Below, in pieces: positions 49,734 to 59,937 of a stretch of DNA of 64,000 nucleotides. This DNA comes from Medakamo hakoo (Eukaryota; Chlorophyta; Trebouxiophyceae; Coccomyxaceae). Position 1 is the first letter of the stretch. Every line of letters begins with the position of its first letter. The stretch is from NCBI GenBank assembly GCA_026636295.1, contig CP089450.1, positions 186,001 through 250,000 on the forward strand, written 5' to 3'. The translations under genes and the position numbers were made by a program. The notes under the pieces were generated by a model. That model was not told the origin of the DNA. It saw nothing but the letters and a program-made list of their open reading frames with translations, and ran no database searches.

Positions 49734-52350
49734 TCACCGCGCCTGCTGCCGCCGCACCGCGTCCGCCACCGCCGGGTCTGCTCCTTCCATTCCCGGCGGC
49801 AGGACCGACACGCCCCACGCCCCACCTCCAGGCGCGGGCGTGCCCGGCGGCCGCGTCACCCACTCCCCATGCCGCCCGGGCGCCAAAAAGCCGGCCGGGT
49901 CGAGCGCGCCCGCCGCGGCGTCGCCTGTGCGTGGCACGCGCGCTTTCCCCGCCGCCAGCGCGCACGGCGGCCCGCCGCCGTCGACTTGTGGAGGGGGTGA
50001 GCTCGTCGTACGCCCGCCCTTGCGCCAGCCGGCTGGGTGGGCGCGCGGCGGCGGCGGCGGAACGGCCGGCACAGCCGCCACCGCGCCGCCGCACCGCCCG
50101 GCTTCTGCCGCCGCGCACTCGGCTTCGAGCAGGGCGCGCAGCGTCGCCAGCCCGGCCGCGCCCCGGCGCGTCGCTTCCAGCTGCTGCGCGCCGCCCGCTT
50201 CGACCGCGACGGCGGCCGCGCCGGCCCCCGCCGCCTCCATCTCGCCCTCCAGCAAGGCGAGGGCGACCGCCGGGTCGGCTTCCGCGTTGTACGAGTGCGG
50301 GCGGCCGTGGCGCGCGCCGACGGGCGGCGGCGGCCGCGCGCGCGCCACCTTGGCGACCGCCCGGCTGCGCCGCACGGGCGAGGTGGCCGGCGAGGACGCG
50401 TCAGAGGAGGACGAGGCGCCGCCGCCGCGGTCGTCGCCGCCGTCGTCGTCCCCGGCCAGCACGACCTCGACGCGGCCGTCCACCCAGCCGCGGCCGCCCG
50501 CCGCGGCCGCGACTTCCGCCGGCCAGGCGTCGCCGCCGCCCTCCGCCCTGGCCGTCGGACCCGTGAAGTATTCGTGGCGCAGAGCCTCGGCAGGGCTCGC
50601 CCGCCGCGCCGGGTCGAACGCGAGCAACGCGGCCAACAGCGACACGGCGACTTCGCCCGCCCCGCCCAGGCGCCGCATGAGGGCGGGCGCCCGGTGGGGC
50701 GCCCGCCGCAGGTGCGCCCGCCAGGCGGGGCTGGGGATGGACGCGATGTCCGCGTCGCTGGGCGTGCCGACGACGTCGAAGAGGGCGTCCAGCTCCGTGC
50801 GGGCGGCCGGGTGGGAGGACGGGTGCGTGCCCAGCCCGCCGCCGCGTCCGTCGTCGTCGTCCATGGACGACGCGGACGTCGGCGTCGCCGGCAAGCCGCC
50901 GCGCACGGCGAAGAGCGGGGCCACGCGCAGCGACGGGGGCGGCGGCGCGGAGCCGGGGCGCGGCACGCGTTGCAGGAGCTCGCCGAAGACGCAGCCCAGG
51001 CCCCACGCGTCGATGCCCGCCGTGTACCCGCCGCGCGACATGACGACTTCGGGCGCGCGGTAGCAGGGCGTCGCGACGCACCGGGTCAGGGGCGCGCGGA
51101 AGCCGGCGGCGGCGGTGGCGGCGGTGGCGGCGTGGCCGCGCTCGGGGTCGGCCGGCCGCGCGGCGCCGGGCGGGCGTGGCGGGCGGCCGGGCGCGGGGCG
51201 GTGCCCCGGCTCGGCCTCGACCCCGTCCATCGGCTCCGCGCCCAGCGAGTCGGACCGGGCGGCCGTCAGGGCGGGGCGGGCCGGCCCGGACGCCGCGGCC
51301 GCGCCGCCGCCTCTCCCGCTCCAGCAGGAGCGCGCGGACCCAAAGTCGCCGATCTTGACGACCCACCGCCCGGGCGCCCCCGGCGGCGCGGGCGCGAGGA
51401 ACAGGTTGGACGACTTGACGTCGCGGTGCCAGACGCCCGCCGCGTGGAGGAAGGCCAGGCCGCCGGCGGCCTGGCGCATCAGGGACCGCACCTCGGCCGA
51501 CGGCAGCGGGCCGCGCAGGGAGAAGAGGTCGCCGCCGGCGCAGTGCTCCAGGGCGAGGTAGACGTCGACCGACGTCGGGACGAGCGCGCCGCCGACCAGC
51601 CGGCACGGCCCGCGGGACGCCGGGCGGACGAGGGCGCCGCGCAGGCCGACGACGTTGGGGTGGCCCCCCAACCGGCGCAGCATGCACACCTCGCGCAACA
51701 CTTTCTTCGCTTGTTCGGGGGAGGCCAGGACGTCGCCGATGCGCTTGAGGGCGACCTTGGTTTGGTCGGCCATGATGGGTGTGGGGGTGGGTGTGGAGGG
51801 TGGGGGGTGAGTTTATTTTTGAGGACGGCGGGGGACTTGGGGCGCACCGGACCGGCCGGCGCATGCCAGGCGTTGCGGGCCGGCGTCCGGCCTCAGCCGC
51901 GGCGGTTGAGGGTGGCGGCGGTTGGGGGAGGGTTGCCCCGCGCCGTCAACAACGGCGTGTTTCCTCCCAAGGTTCCGCGCGCCAACTCGCGCCCGCGCGC
52001 GCGGCCGCAGCCGCGCGAAAAACACCTCACAAAAATCGCACCTCTTCACCCGTCTGCTTGTCAATGGCCAAGCACACAGTGGAGAATGAGCCCGAGCCGA
52101 GCAGGCGGACGAGGTCGTACCGGTCGCCGACCTGTTGCGCGTGGAGGGTTTTGTCGTGAGAGCAAGGCATGGAGAGGGACGACGGTGCGCTGTTCGGCGA
52201 CGACGCCCCGGTCCTCGACAAAAAACTCACCCGCCACTCTTCGCCGTCCACCATCCATGACGCGCGTTCCGGCAGGTGGACGAGGGCTGGCTGGGGCGCG
52301 GGCGGCGGCGGCGGCGGGAAGCCGGTGGCGCCGGCGGCGGAGGCGGCCAT
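49734..52350 (-). CDS. CMGC (CDK/MAPK-like) protein kinase with long activation-loop insert
   Basis: Exons 52231-52350, 52042-52131 and 49734-51755 give 743 residues; all junctions are phase 0. Kinase landmarks: LLGSGSFSTV (50-59), VALKRI (Lys74, first codons after the second splice), HRDVKSSNLFL (180-190), DFG (207-209), CYRAPEVV (301-308), and IDAWGLGCVFGELL. VALKRIGDVLASPEQAKKVLREV and the CYRAPE/WGLGC pattern place it in the CMGC group near MAPK/CDK kinases. The DFG-APE distance is 97 residues, with an Ala/Arg/Pro-rich insert (about 215-290). A further acidic/Gly insert sits near 345-370. The last 230 residues are a low-complexity tail. An ATG within the second intron (MADQTK) is not the start. 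Confidence 0.85.
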
Positions 52351-53054
52351 GTGAATTCGCCGGCGCGGGCGCGGGCGAACGGGGGGTGCAGCAACAACAA
52401 CGTCAGACGCGACCGCCCGGCGTGGCGCGCGTGAGGCCGCCGGTGGCGCGCCACGGGAGAGGGCCGCGGCAGCCAGGGTTTGTGCGGCGGCGCGCGGGCC
52501 GCGCCCGGGGTGTGTCGGAGAGGAAAGTTTTGGTGGTGTGTTTGGGGTGTGCACGCTCGCGAGCGCTTGAGAAGGCTCCGCGCGAGTGGTGGACGCAGCT
52601 CACGGCCCGCGCGCCACTCTCGCTTTCGCTTTAATAGCCACCGAAACCCACCCTCGCGCTTTCCCCACCACCACCAAACGGTACGTGCGTGCGCGCACCA
52701 TTCACGCTGTCCAGGACACCTTCCGCCTCCCAGAGCACGCGGCCCCGCCCTTGCCGAGGGGCCCTGAACGCGGCGCGCTGCTTCAGGGTGTGCAGCATGC
52801 GAGCGATGGTCGTCGTCGCGCGCCCTTTCCCTGGGGCCGGCCAATGGCGACCGCGCCGCGCCTCGCACACCCCGCCCACACCCACGGCTGTGAGCGCAAG
52901 ATGCATGAGCGGCCAAAAGCAGGCGGCGTGGGCGCTTATGACGCCTGCCGCGACGCCTGCTGTCGTCGCCATACTCGGCTCTGCGCATGCTTTTTCCGTC
53001 GTCTCACTCGCTCCCCCTCCCTCCCCCCAAACACACACGCAGCACACGTCCACC
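52351..53054. promoter_or_regulatory. divergent region, CMGC kinase / sequon-rich protein
   Basis: About 700 bp. The plus-strand frame of the next gene stays open through its right part, including an ATG at 52938 that would add a hydrophobic leader. A pyrimidine tract with CGCAG ends 13 bases before the 53055 ATG, so a 5'-UTR intron is also possible. Confidence 0.4.
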
Positions 53055-55038
53055 ATGGCGATGTCGATGTCCAAGTTCGCTGGCATTGAGACTGCCGGTA
53101 CGTGAATGACTGAGCAGAGGGTGGGAGTGGGGGAGGGACGCGCGACGACGCCCCGGCGCGGCGCGCCGACCTTGGACCGCGCGACCGCGGCGTTTTTTTT
53201 TCTTTTCCTTTCGGCGCGCGCTGCGCTTTGGCCTCCCCTTTTGGGCATGTTCCGACCCTTGCGCCGCCTCGCCCTCCCTCCAAGGGTCAAGCTCGACGTT
53301 TGAGGGCGACAATTGGCGCGAGAAGGAGGCGAAACTAGGGCGGCGCGAGGGTCGGACGGGCCCGGCCTGAGCTCGGTCTGGCGCGCGCACGACGCCGCTC
53401 GGCCGCGCCGAGGTTTTTTGGTCGCGCGCACCCGCCGCCGCGCCGTCCGCACCCCGTCCGCCGCTTATATTGAGGTTGAACGGAGACGGACGTGCATGGA
53501 CTTGAGGGAGGGTGGCCGTTGACGCAGGCGGTGACGCAGCGGCGGACGGGTTTTTGGAGAGCTCGGCCGCTCGGCCATGGCTTTCAACCGCCGTGCGGTC
53601 CGGCCCGGGGACGCCGGCTCGGCCAACCCTGGCCGTCCAAAACGACTCGTGTGCGCGCGCCCCCCGCGCCCGCCGCCTCCCTCACGCGTCCGCCCCCTCC
53701 CCCCGTCTCCCAAACCAAACCAATCCCCCCCACACAGTCAAGAACGCCATCTCCGACAAGGCGCTCGAGCTCGAGGGCTGGAAGGAGCTGCTGAAGAACA
53801 AGACGTTCGAGGTCTCCAAGCCCAACATCACGGCACGTTTGTGTGTGTGGGGGAGTGCCGCGGTCGCCACCGCCTGGTTTTGGGGAGCGGCTGCAAGAGG
53901 GCACAGTCCTAGCGCATGCCGCGGCGTCGGCGGCGTCGGCGGCCGCACGGCGTGCCGCGTTTCACTGGAGAGGCAGGCAGAGAGCTCGGCACACCACACC
54001 ACGCACCGTCCGTCCCTCCACACCTCACCTCACCCCACCCCACCGCACCCCACCCCACCAACCCCAGATCGCCAAGGAGCTGCTGAAGCCCAACCTGACG
54101 GCGCTGAAGGGCATGAAGGAGGAGATCGAGGTGAGTGTGGGGCCAGAGCCGCCCGCCCCTCGCCGCCCCGCTCCAGACCACACCCTCCATCCAACCCCGA
54201 CTCACACCCACCACCACCACCACCCCACTCCCCCCTCCACCCACCCTCACCCCCCAGGGCATGTTCGACCCCATCGACTTCGTCAAGGGCATGAAGGACG
54301 CCAAGAAGACGATGAAGGTGCTGGACCACACGGACGAGGACATGGTCAAGGACCTGAAGGGCGAGCTGAACGACCTGTACGCGATGAAGAAGAACATCAC
54401 GCACGTGGAGAAGCTGGCCAAGAAGGAGGTCATCGACTCGGCGGAGGCCAAGCTGGACGCGCTGGCCAACCTGACGGCCCTGGCCAAGGAGGAGGCTGAG
54501 GACAAGGTCATGGGCGCCAAGGACGCCGCCTACGCCAAGATCGAGGCCCTGGCCAACCTGACGGCCGAGGCCAAGGCCGAGGCGCTGGACAAGATCGTCG
54601 ACGTCAAGAACGTCACGGAGAAGAAGGTGGACGGCATCAAGGACCTGGCCGCCGACAAGATCAACGCCACCCTGGCCATGAAGCACGAGATCAAGGAGGG
54701 CGCAGAGGACAAGCTGGCCATGCTGCTGAACGAGACGATGGCCGTCAAGGGCAAGTTCGCTGACAAGCTGGACGGCGTCAAGAACGAGACCTGGGCCGTC
54801 AAGGACAAGTTCTCCGGCAAGCTGGAGGGCGTGAAGAACGAGACGTCCAAGCTGTCCGGCTACAAGTCCGGTGCGTTTTTGTGAGGGTGGGAGTGGTGTG
54901 GTCTGGCACGGCCGCGTGCGCGCCCAGGGGCCCTGCCAACACGCGTCAGCGCCGCCCACCTCACTCCTGTCTACCCCACTCACAGCCCTGGTCGGCAAGC
55001 TGGAGGGCGCCAAGAACCACACCGCCAAGACGCACTAA
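53055..55038 (+). CDS. sequon-rich amphipathic helical protein A, unknown family
   Basis: Five exons (53055-53097, 53738-53832, 54068-54130, 54258-54870, 54986-55038), 288 residues. It is Lys/Glu/Ala/Leu-rich, with repeated 11-residue-like helical units (LANLTALAKEEAEDKV, LANLTAEAKAEALDKI, DGVKNETWAVKDKF, EGVKNETSKL) recalling LEA or apolipoprotein helices. About a dozen N-x-T sequons occur (NKT, NIT, NLT, NVT, NAT, NET, NHT). Codon use is almost purely C/G-ending (GAG, AAG, CTG), suggesting high expression. Exon 2 appears to end at a GC donor (ACG|GCACGT). The 53055 ATG has perfect CCACCATGG context but no signal peptide; an in-frame ATG at 52938 would supply one (MTPAATPAVVAILGSAHAF). No family is recognised. 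Confidence 0.65.
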
Positions 55039-55171
55039 ACGACGCGCATGATAAATAATTCGTCTTTTCCCCTCTTCAGTGTGCGGCGTGTGTGATTCCT
55101 TCCCCCTTCCTTGACCCCCAAAAAACAAAATCAACCTGCTCCGGTGGGCTTTTTTCAGAGAGATCTTGAGC

Positions 55172-55202
55172 GTGGTGTGTGTGTGTGTGTGTGTGTGTGT
55201 GC
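55172..55202. repeat. TG dinucleotide repeat
   Basis: About 30 bp of near-perfect TG repeat in the 3' region of the preceding gene. Confidence 0.85.
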
Positions 55203-55409
55203 GGTGCGTGTGCGTGACCAAAAAAATGGGCCCTGTTTCTTCTTTTTTGCCCACGCGCGCCCTGTCCATGGCCCGCCACCGCGCTTTTCCCCGGGCCCGC
55301 CGCCCTGCCTTGTGCGGCGCCTGTTTTGAGAGAGAGAGTGTGTGTGTGCGCGCGCGGCCGTCCCCCTGTTTTTTTGGTCGTCCGCCCCTCCCCCTGCCCC
55401 TTTTCTTAG

Positions 55410-55415
55410 AATAAA
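55410..55415 (+). promoter_or_regulatory. candidate AATAAA poly(A) signal
   Basis: AATAAA 370 bp downstream of the protein A stop codon; possible 3'-end signal. Confidence 0.35.
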
Positions 55416-56542
55416 CACTCCTGTGGCTTGGGGGTCGTCGTTTTTTTGGGGGTGGCGCGGCTTGCCTGGCGACACCCCTTCTCTGGGCGTGGTGTGTGCG
55501 CGCTGCCGCTGCGCTGCTATCCTGCCGCTGCCCTCCTCCTCCCTCTTGTGCGCGCTTCTCTTTGAGAGGCTGGCATGAGAGAGCGAGAGAGTGGTGGGCG
55601 CGAGGGACCGGCGCGGCGCGGCGCGGCGCGCACGCTGCCTGGAGAGGGCGTGTTTTGCGCGCGGCGCCCGCCACCCCCCCCAAAAAAACCCCACTCGACC
55701 GCCCCACCCCTAATGGAGGGCGACCAAACAAAAAGCATGGGACGGCCGCGCCGGACTGCGCACCTCCACCTTGTTGGCGTGCGTGAAAAGGAGGGCGGCG
55801 CCGGAGGCGACGGGGAGAGGAAGGATGGGGGAGAGAGGGCCGGGGAGTCGGGGGCACTGCCTGTGGTGGGGAGGCGGCGAGGCGGGTTGGAGGCGGTGGG
55901 GCCCCTGTGTGGTGCCCCCACCACTCCCACCCGCCTCACCTCCCCACGCCCTCCTCCCCGCTCTCTTTTTTTCTTCTTCTTGTGCGTGTGCGCGCGTGGA
56001 TGGCGAGTGAGCGAGAGAGAGAGGCACAAAGAGAAAGAAAGCCAAGGCCGCGCTGGGTGGGGTTGTGGGGTGTGGGCTTGGTGGCGCTGCCTGCTCTGTA
56101 CCCCCCTCTATCCAAAAAAACCAAATCAACTGAAGCCGAGAAACGCTTTTGCAATAACGAGGGGGCGAGGTGTGTGAGGCTGAGCGTGTGAAACCTCTCC
56201 ATTTTCTCCCTGGCGGTCGAAAAAGAGGAAAATCTCATCAGGAAGAGGGAGGCAGGGGGGGGTTGGGGACGCGAACGTGCGGGCGGGAGAGCGCGCGCGC
56301 GGACAGAAAACTCACACACAAAACCACAATTCGAGACTCCCACCCGCCGGCAATCGCCTCCTTCCGACCGCTTTTTTTCAGCACCAGGTGCGCGGTCCAC
56401 ACATCTGCCTGCCAATAGCAAAGCTCGGCTGCGGCGGTGGGCGGGAGGCCTGTCGCGTGCGCGTGGGGCATGCAGCAGAGTCCATGCCACCACGCTTCTA
56501 CCCCACTCACCTCTCCCCTCCGGCTTCGCGCCCCACAGAAAA

Positions 56543-57811
56543 ATGCGTCTCCTGAACATCCTCCTGCTCCTGGTCGCCCTGTTTGCTGTCTTGGCCCGTG
56601 CTGATGGTGAGGGGGTGGCGAGGCCGTGCATGGGCCAGCGGTCGCAGGCGTCGGGAAGTTGATGGAAGGCGCAGGCGCGCGCGCGCGCCCGAACTCTGCA
56701 TCAGTCCGCGAAGTTTCGCGAGCCTTGCCGGGCCGATCCGGGCGCGGCGGCCGGTGCCGGTCGCCTAGGCCGGACCTTGTTGCGTGTGAAGCCCCGGGTT
56801 GGAGGCGTCGGAGGCCAGTTGGTGCCTGACCTGGCTGTGACGGCCGCGCGAAAGCTCGCTCAAGCATGCACGGAAGCGTCAAGGCCCTCCGCCACCTAAG
56901 GGCCCGACCCCCGCCTCTCGGTGCTTCCATGTCGCTCACCACCCACACGCCCAACTCTCCACACACGCACGCACAGACGCCGCCGGCGAGGCTGGCGAGG
57001 CCGGCGAGGCCGGTGAAGCCGTCATGGCCCTGGGCGAGGTTCGTTTTCACGTGGACGGATGGAGGAGGGGGATGGATGGGGGTGGGTGGCCCCAGGAAGC
57101 GCCGGCGTGGCGGGACCGCCGCGGAGCACACCCGTCCCTTTTTTCGTCGGCCCGCCGGGTGTGTGTCCCCGCCCTGCGCCCGGCCCGGCCGGCGCGCGAG
57201 GTCTCCCACTCACGCGCTTTTTGACCGCTGCCCATCGACTCACGCGCTCCCTCCCCCACACACCAAACGCGAAAACGCGGCAGGCCGACGAAGCCGGCGA
57301 AGCCGGTGAGGCGGGCGAAGCCGTCGCCGGCGGCGCGTCCCGCCGCCGCCGCGCCCTGATGGCCGCGGCCGACTACGAGCGCGCGGCCGCGTCCTTCCTG
57401 CACCGCCGCCTGGCGGAGGCGGCGGAAGCGGATGAGGTGCGGGCGTGGAAGGGGTGGTTGAAGCCATGGGGTGGGGTGGGTGGCGGGAGGCGAGGGGGCG
57501 TCCCTTTTTTCCACGCCCTCCCTCTCACGCCGCGCCCTCACTGCCTCCACGCCCAACTCACAGGCCGGCGAGGCGGGCGAAGCCGCGGGTGAAGCCGCCC
57601 TGGGCGAGAGCGATGAGGTGCGCGCGGGGGATGGGAGGCGGAGGATGGGGCGGGGGTGACGGGAGGGGGGAGCGGCGGCCGCGGAGGCGGGGGGTGGCGG
57701 TTTGCGCGGTGGGCAGTAGCGCACTCACGCGCGCCCCTCCCTCCATCCGTCCTCTCTCAAAACAAACAGGCCGGCGAGGCGGGCGAGGCGGGCGAGGCGG
57801 GTGAGGCGTGA
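56543..57811 (+). CDS. secreted AGE-repeat protein with exon-per-repeat structure and tetrabasic site
   Basis: Five exons (56543-56606, 56977-57038, 57284-57436, 57564-57617, 57770-57811), 124 residues. Exon 1 is a signal peptide (MRLLNILLLLVALFAVLARA) plus Asp, ending in phase 1. Each later exon opens with AGE/ADE repeats (AAGEAGEAGEAGEAV, ADEAGEAGEAGEAV, AGEAGEAAGEAAL, AGEAGEAGEAGEA); the later introns are phase 0 and the acceptor side is repeatedly CAG|GCCG. Exon 3 carries a unique middle part: SRRRRALMAAADYERAA then SFLHRRLAEAAEADE, with a tetrabasic kexin/furin-like site. The product is very acidic apart from that segment. No family is recognised. The model rests on frame-consistent splice sites and the repeat itself. 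Confidence 0.7.
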
Positions 57812-58772
57812 GCGCGACCCACTCCCGCCCAGCGGCTCTGATTTCATTGTGCACCGAAGCCAAAAAAAAAGAGTCGAGGGGGCGCCGCGGTGGTGTGGGT
57901 CGCGGGTGCACGCGGATGGAGGGAGACCAAAAGGGAGCTGCGCCCTCCCGGCCCGGTCCCCCCTCCTGCCGCCCGCGCACACACACACCCTCCCCCTCCC
58001 TCGACACACCTTGTTTGATGATGCCATTTGGTTTGTGCGTGACCCCCCCCCCCCAGCGGGCCGCGGGCGGAGGGCGGGGCGGGCGGGCGGGGCAGGCTCC
58101 CGTCCACCCCCACACCCACGCTCAACCCCCACGCACGCGTGTGCCCCAGTTTACCCCGTCTTCTGAGCCTTCCCCTTTTCTAAATAAGGGCGTCGCGGTG
58201 CTTGCGTCTGCCCCGCGAGAGTGAGCGAGCATGGGATTGACAGGGAGGGATGGAGGGACGAGGAGGGAGCGGGGGGTTGAGGCCTCAACCCCCCGCTCCC
58301 TGCTTGCGCGACCGACCGTGCGAGGAGCGGGAGAGCCACCGCGGAGGGGACACGGGGTTTTTCTTTGTGACGATTTTTTGCGTTGATTGTTTTTAAAACG
58401 GAAAAACGGTGGACGGCCGACCGGGAGGCCGGGCGGGAAGGCGCACGGGAGCGGTGGTGGTGGTGGTGGTGGTGGTGGGTGGGGGGGGGGCGCGCAGCCC
58501 GCCCGCACTCCGGCGTTGCTCTCTCCTGCGCTTTTGGGAACACCCGCCGCGCACGTCCCTCTCCCCACAACTCACGGTGCGTCCGCCCGCGTGCGCAAGC
58601 CCAAGGATCTGGCCGGACTGCCCGGGTGGCGGACATCAGTGCGCGCCTCCCCTGGCCCCACACACGCCGGCTCCCCCGCAGCATGCGCGCGGCCGACGAC
58701 CCACGAGCAGCAACTAACAAAAGGCTTCCCCCCACTCCCCACACAACAGGGCCCCGCAACCCCCACGCAACC
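57812..58772. other. 961-bp intergenic region with palindrome and GGT repeat
   Basis: Holds a 38-nt perfect palindrome (58264-58301), a GGT repeat at about 58452-58479 and an AAATAAG at 58182-58188 that could serve as a poly(A) signal. No gene is seen. Confidence 0.55.
58264..58301. repeat. perfect 38-bp palindrome
   Basis: Nineteen-base arms with no spacer around the centre GG|CC; the arms contain GCGGGGGG and its complement. It lies 450 bp past the AGE-repeat gene's stop and about 80 bp past a possible poly(A) hexamer. Confidence 0.95.
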
Positions 58773-59781
58773 ATGCGTTCCGCGTTCTTCGCCATGCTGG
58801 CGGGTCTGCTGATTGGCGCGCAGGGTGAGTTGAGCCGGAAAGCCCGCCGTCGGCCGGGCGCGGGCGGTTACCTCGGCGAGTGCGAATGCGAGGGGCGGAG
58901 AAAAGGAGACGCGTGTGCGGGGCCTGTGGGGGCGTTTTCGCCGCTCCGCGGCCAGCCCAAGTAGTTTATGCATGATGTGCAGGCCCCCGACTGCCCGGAA
59001 AGCCGCCACTGAGGTTGAGGCCGCGGCGGCGGGTTTTTTTTCTCACACCTAGCCACCGCCGTCTCCCCCTCGCACACAAAAAAACTCCAGCCGCCGACAC
59101 GGTCTCCACCAAGGCCGTCAAGGAAGCCGCCGCGGAACAGGACTTGAAAGCCGCGATCCACGGACTCAAGTCCACACTCCACGACTTCGGCAAGGTCAAC
59201 AAGACCCTGAACAAGACCGACGGCCTGGCCAAGGACAAGGAACTGTGGAAGGGCTTTGTCCACGAGCTGACGGACAAGGTGGGCAAGGACAAGCCGGTCG
59301 AGGTCTCCTTTGAGAAGCCGGACGCGGCGGACAAGCCGGGCTCCCTGAAGGAGGACGTGCTCGACATCATTGAGAAGAAATTGAACGAGACGAAGACCGA
59401 CCTGGCCGGCTTCAAAAAGGACTTGGAAGGTGCGCAGGTTTTTTTTTTTTTTAAGGGAGAGCGCGAGCAAGAGCGAACTGACCACCCCTCACCCGTCACC
59501 CCCCACCCCACACACTCACTCCAGGCCCGATCGTCGTCAACGTCACGACCGTCGACCTGCACGGCGTGAAGAAAGCCGTGTGGTCCGAGCTGAAAAATGC
59601 GACGTCCAAGCCGGGCAAGGACGTCATCGACATGATCGTGGCGGCCAAGGACGAGCTCAAGGCCGAAAAGGCTGCGGGCAAAAAGGGCGAGGTCGCGGCG
59701 GACGCGCGCCTGGAGGCGGCGAAAGACGCGCTGAAGGCGCGCCTCGTCGGCAAAGCCGCCAATCTGACCAAGCACGCTTGA
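58773..59781 (+). CDS. secreted sequon-rich helical protein B, unknown family
   Basis: Exons 58773-58824, 59091-59429 and 59525-59781 (introns both phase 1) give 215 residues. Signal peptide MRSAFFAMLAGLLIGAQA, then AADTVSTKAVKEAAAEQD. The mature chain is Lys/Asp/Glu/Ala/Leu-rich amphipathic helix with six N-x-T sequons (two NKT, NET, NVT, NAT, NLT). It shares composition, sequon use and codon bias with protein A 4 kb upstream, e.g. ELKAEKAAGKKGEVAADARL and VNKTLNKTDGLAKDKEL, but is not clearly alignable end to end. Intron 2 has a T14 run a few bases after its donor. The role is probably extracellular; no family is recognised. Confidence 0.75.
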
Positions 59782-59869
59782 ACAAGCACCCTTGAAAAGG
59801 ATGGGAAGAGCGCAAGGGGGAAAAGAGAGAAAACTCCGTGACGTGTGGCGTGTGTGTGAAAACAAAAAG

Positions 59870-59875
59870 AATAAA
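59870..59875 (+). promoter_or_regulatory. AATAAA poly(A) signal
   Basis: Eighty-nine bases after the protein B stop, followed 22 bases later by a strong hairpin. Confidence 0.6.
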
Positions 59876-59897
59876 GAGGCGGGGCGAGGGCGGGGCG

Positions 59898-59937
59898 GAG
59901 GTTGGAGCGCGACCGCCGCAGTCGCCTCTCCAACCTC
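59898..59937. terminator. hairpin downstream of protein B
   Basis: Ten-base arms GAGGTTGGAG / CTCCAACCTC enclose a second five-base stem GCGAC/GTCGC and a seven-base loop. Its place just after AATAAA suggests a role in mRNA 3'-end formation. Confidence 0.55.

Larger units (their letters stand above)
55039..56542. other. 1.5-kb intergenic region, no gene recognised
   Basis: Contains a TG repeat at 55172-55202, an AATAAA at 55410-55415 (plus strand), several T-runs, GA tracts and a GCGCG repeat near 55610-55628. Open frames are low-complexity. It should hold the 3' UTR of protein A and the promoter of the AGE-repeat gene; a CCCACAG at 56531-56537 just before that ATG suggests a 5'-UTR intron. 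Confidence 0.45.

Noticed and set aside
51756-51773. ATG giving MADQTK as the start of the CMGC kinase
   Set aside because: It would remove the Gly-rich loop; splicing at CCAAG|GTC joins the Gly-loop exon to VALKRI in frame.
50037-52634. Plus-strand open frame of 865 codons
   Set aside because: Antisense to the CMGC kinase; crosses its exon and intron structure.
53455-53480. TTATATT as a TATA box for a separate gene
   Set aside because: It lies in the 640-nt first intron of protein A, and the exon 1-exon 2 junction fits in phase; no independent start gives the same frame.
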